A stretch of DNA of 5,733 bases from Acidobacteriota bacterium. GTDB lineage: Bacteria; Acidobacteriota; Terriglobia; Terriglobales; Acidobacteriaceae. A program made the position numbers and the translations under genes. The stretch is taken from positions 1 to 5,733 of the forward strand of contig JAJXXG010001001.1 in assembly GCA_021781255.1 (NCBI GenBank), written 5' to 3'. A model generated the notes under the pieces. The model was not told the origin of the DNA. It searched no databases and was given only the letters and a program-made list of their open reading frames with translations. Positions 5,397 to 5,733 of this stretch are shown piece after piece (the first letter of the stretch is position 1; each line of letters begins with the position of its first letter).

Positions 5397-5414
5397 GTCA
5401 AGAAACTTCTTGAC
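5397..5414. repeat. Perfect inverted repeat GTCAAGAA-AC-TTCTTGAC
   Basis: Eight-base arms (5397-5404 and 5407-5414) flank a two-base centre. There is no T-run after it, so it looks more like a protein-binding operator than a terminator. As RNA it could fold as GTCAAG/CTTGAC around a six-base loop. It lies about 200 bases upstream of the last gene. Confidence 0.5.
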
Positions 5415-5523
5415 GAGTGGGTTAGCCCTGCGTATTATCTGCGCAACCCGCCTTAACATCGAGCCGATGAACTCCTCTGAGGCCATTTCTGGGCGGAAGG
5501 ATTCGCCTTAATCGCTGCGAATT

Positions 5524-5560
5524 GTGGATCGTTTGATTCGCCACGCGACTTGCGATCCAC
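5524..5560. repeat. Inverted repeat GTGGATCG ... CGATCCAC
   Basis: The eight-base arms at 5524-5531 and 5553-5560 are exact reverse complements separated by 21 bases. The second arm is only two bases from the palindrome at 5563-5576, so three GGATC/GATCC cores occur within 50 bases. Confidence 0.5.
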
Positions 5561-5562
5561 TT

Positions 5563-5576
5563 CAAAGGATCCTTTG
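5563..5576. repeat. 14-bp perfect palindrome CAAAGGATCCTTTG
   Basis: Fully self-complementary with no spacer, centred 42 bases upstream of the ATG at 5612. This is a position suited to a dimeric regulator acting on that gene. Which protein might bind cannot be told from the sequence. Confidence 0.55.
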
Positions 5577-5580
5577 CGAA

Positions 5581-5603
5581 CCCCTCCAAACACTTGAAAG
5601 GGG
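5581..5603 (+). promoter_or_regulatory. Hairpin that could cover the ribosome binding site of the last gene
   Basis: CCCCT (5581-5585) pairs with AGGGG (5599-5603) around a 13-base loop. AGGGG is also the best Shine-Dalgarno candidate for the ATG at 5612, eight bases downstream. Five pairs with a large loop are only moderately stable. Confidence 0.3.
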
Positions 5604-5611
5604 ACAGACAG

Positions 5612-5733
5612 ATGAAAACTTGCGGAAGAGCTGCTTTTTGCCTTGCTGTCACCATGCTCACTCCTGCGTTGTGCGTTCCGCTGCGAGCGGCCACATCCAA
5701 AAAAGCCGAGGAAGACCTTACCAAATTGCTGCT
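5612..5733 (+). CDS. Secreted protein, N-terminal part (cut by right edge)
   Basis: Forty codons are present, starting MKTCGRAAFCLAVTMLTPAL. The N-terminus has a basic start (Lys2, Arg6), a hydrophobic core (about 7-23) and a likely signal peptidase site after LRA (about residue 26). A charged helix-like start of the mature protein follows (ATSKKAEEDLTKLL). The product is therefore exported. An AAAGGGGA ribosome binding site ends seven bases before the ATG. The mature start resembles that of secreted SnoaL/DUF4440-like proteins, but too little is present to assign a family. Palindromes directly upstream suggest its own regulated promoter. Confidence 0.7.
   Translation, partial: MKTCGRAAFCLAVTMLTPALCVPLRAATSKKAEEDLTKLL

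Larger units (their letters stand above)
5206..5611. other. Intergenic region with several inverted repeats, no convincing gene
   Basis: About 400 bases lie between the methyltransferase remnant and the next gene. Frames of 40-100 codons exist on both strands between about 5108 and 5413, but none has a ribosome binding site, a good start and a recognisable domain together. The region holds perfect inverted repeats at 5397-5414, 5524-5560 and 5563-5576, and a small hairpin at 5581-5603; these are listed separately. Confidence 0.6.

Noticed and set aside
5108..5413. 101-codon plus-strand frame starting MALERVPG
   Set aside because: No ribosome binding site, no domain, Arg/Gly-rich composition, and it overlaps the methyltransferase remnant in a different frame.
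5422..5724. 100-codon minus-strand frame opposite the last gene
   Set aside because: It runs antisense through the signal peptide region of the gene at 5612 and through the palindrome cluster, with no ribosome binding site or domain.

Overview
The window looks like chromosomal DNA from an acidobacterium (Acidobacteriaceae/Terriglobales-like). This is an inference from several things together: high G+C coding with strongly G/C-ending codons, a futalosine-pathway menaquinone gene (mqnC), a rhamnogalacturonan-type GH105 hydrolase, a PEP-CTERM surface protein and a lineage-style secreted beta-barrel. No rRNA or marker gene is present to prove it.

Left part (1-2411) is read leftward. In transcription order it holds a membrane-anchored monohaem cytochrome c (2411-1860), a GC-rich hairpin, a 43-residue small ORF (1767-1636), a secreted GH105-type glycoside hydrolase (1628-471), a 65-residue small ORF (376-179), and the N-terminal 56 codons of mqnC (169-1, running off the left edge). 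The genes share a strand but the gaps and lack of Shine-Dalgarno sites argue against one simple operon. mqnC appears to have its own extended -10 promoter so close to its ATG that a leaderless mRNA is possible. A 234-base divergent gap (2412-2645) separates this block from the next gene.

Middle part (2646-3734): a rightward secreted outer-membrane beta-barrel protein ends at a perfect 17-bp GAAA-loop terminator. That terminator is shared with a convergent, leftward 64-residue coiled-coil protein that has a strong ribosome binding site.

Right part (3735-5733): a long AT-richer gap carries a near-consensus sigma-54 promoter and a structured leader ahead of a rightward PEP-CTERM surface protein (4342-5037, GTG start), followed by its own terminator. 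Directly after the terminator lies what looks like the orphaned 3' end of a class I SAM-dependent methyltransferase gene (about 5125-5205). Next comes about 400 bases without a convincing gene but with several perfect inverted repeats. The start of a secreted protein gene (5612 to the right edge) closes the window.

Functionally this is ordinary accessory chromosome: plant cell wall sugar processing, electron transfer and cell-surface proteins. I see no CRISPR array, transposase, phage gene, toxin-antitoxin pair or defence system. The points most worth a second look are the PEP-CTERM regulatory leader, the probable leaderless mqnC, the unlisted small ORF 1636-1767, the methyltransferase remnant, and the palindrome cluster before the last gene.
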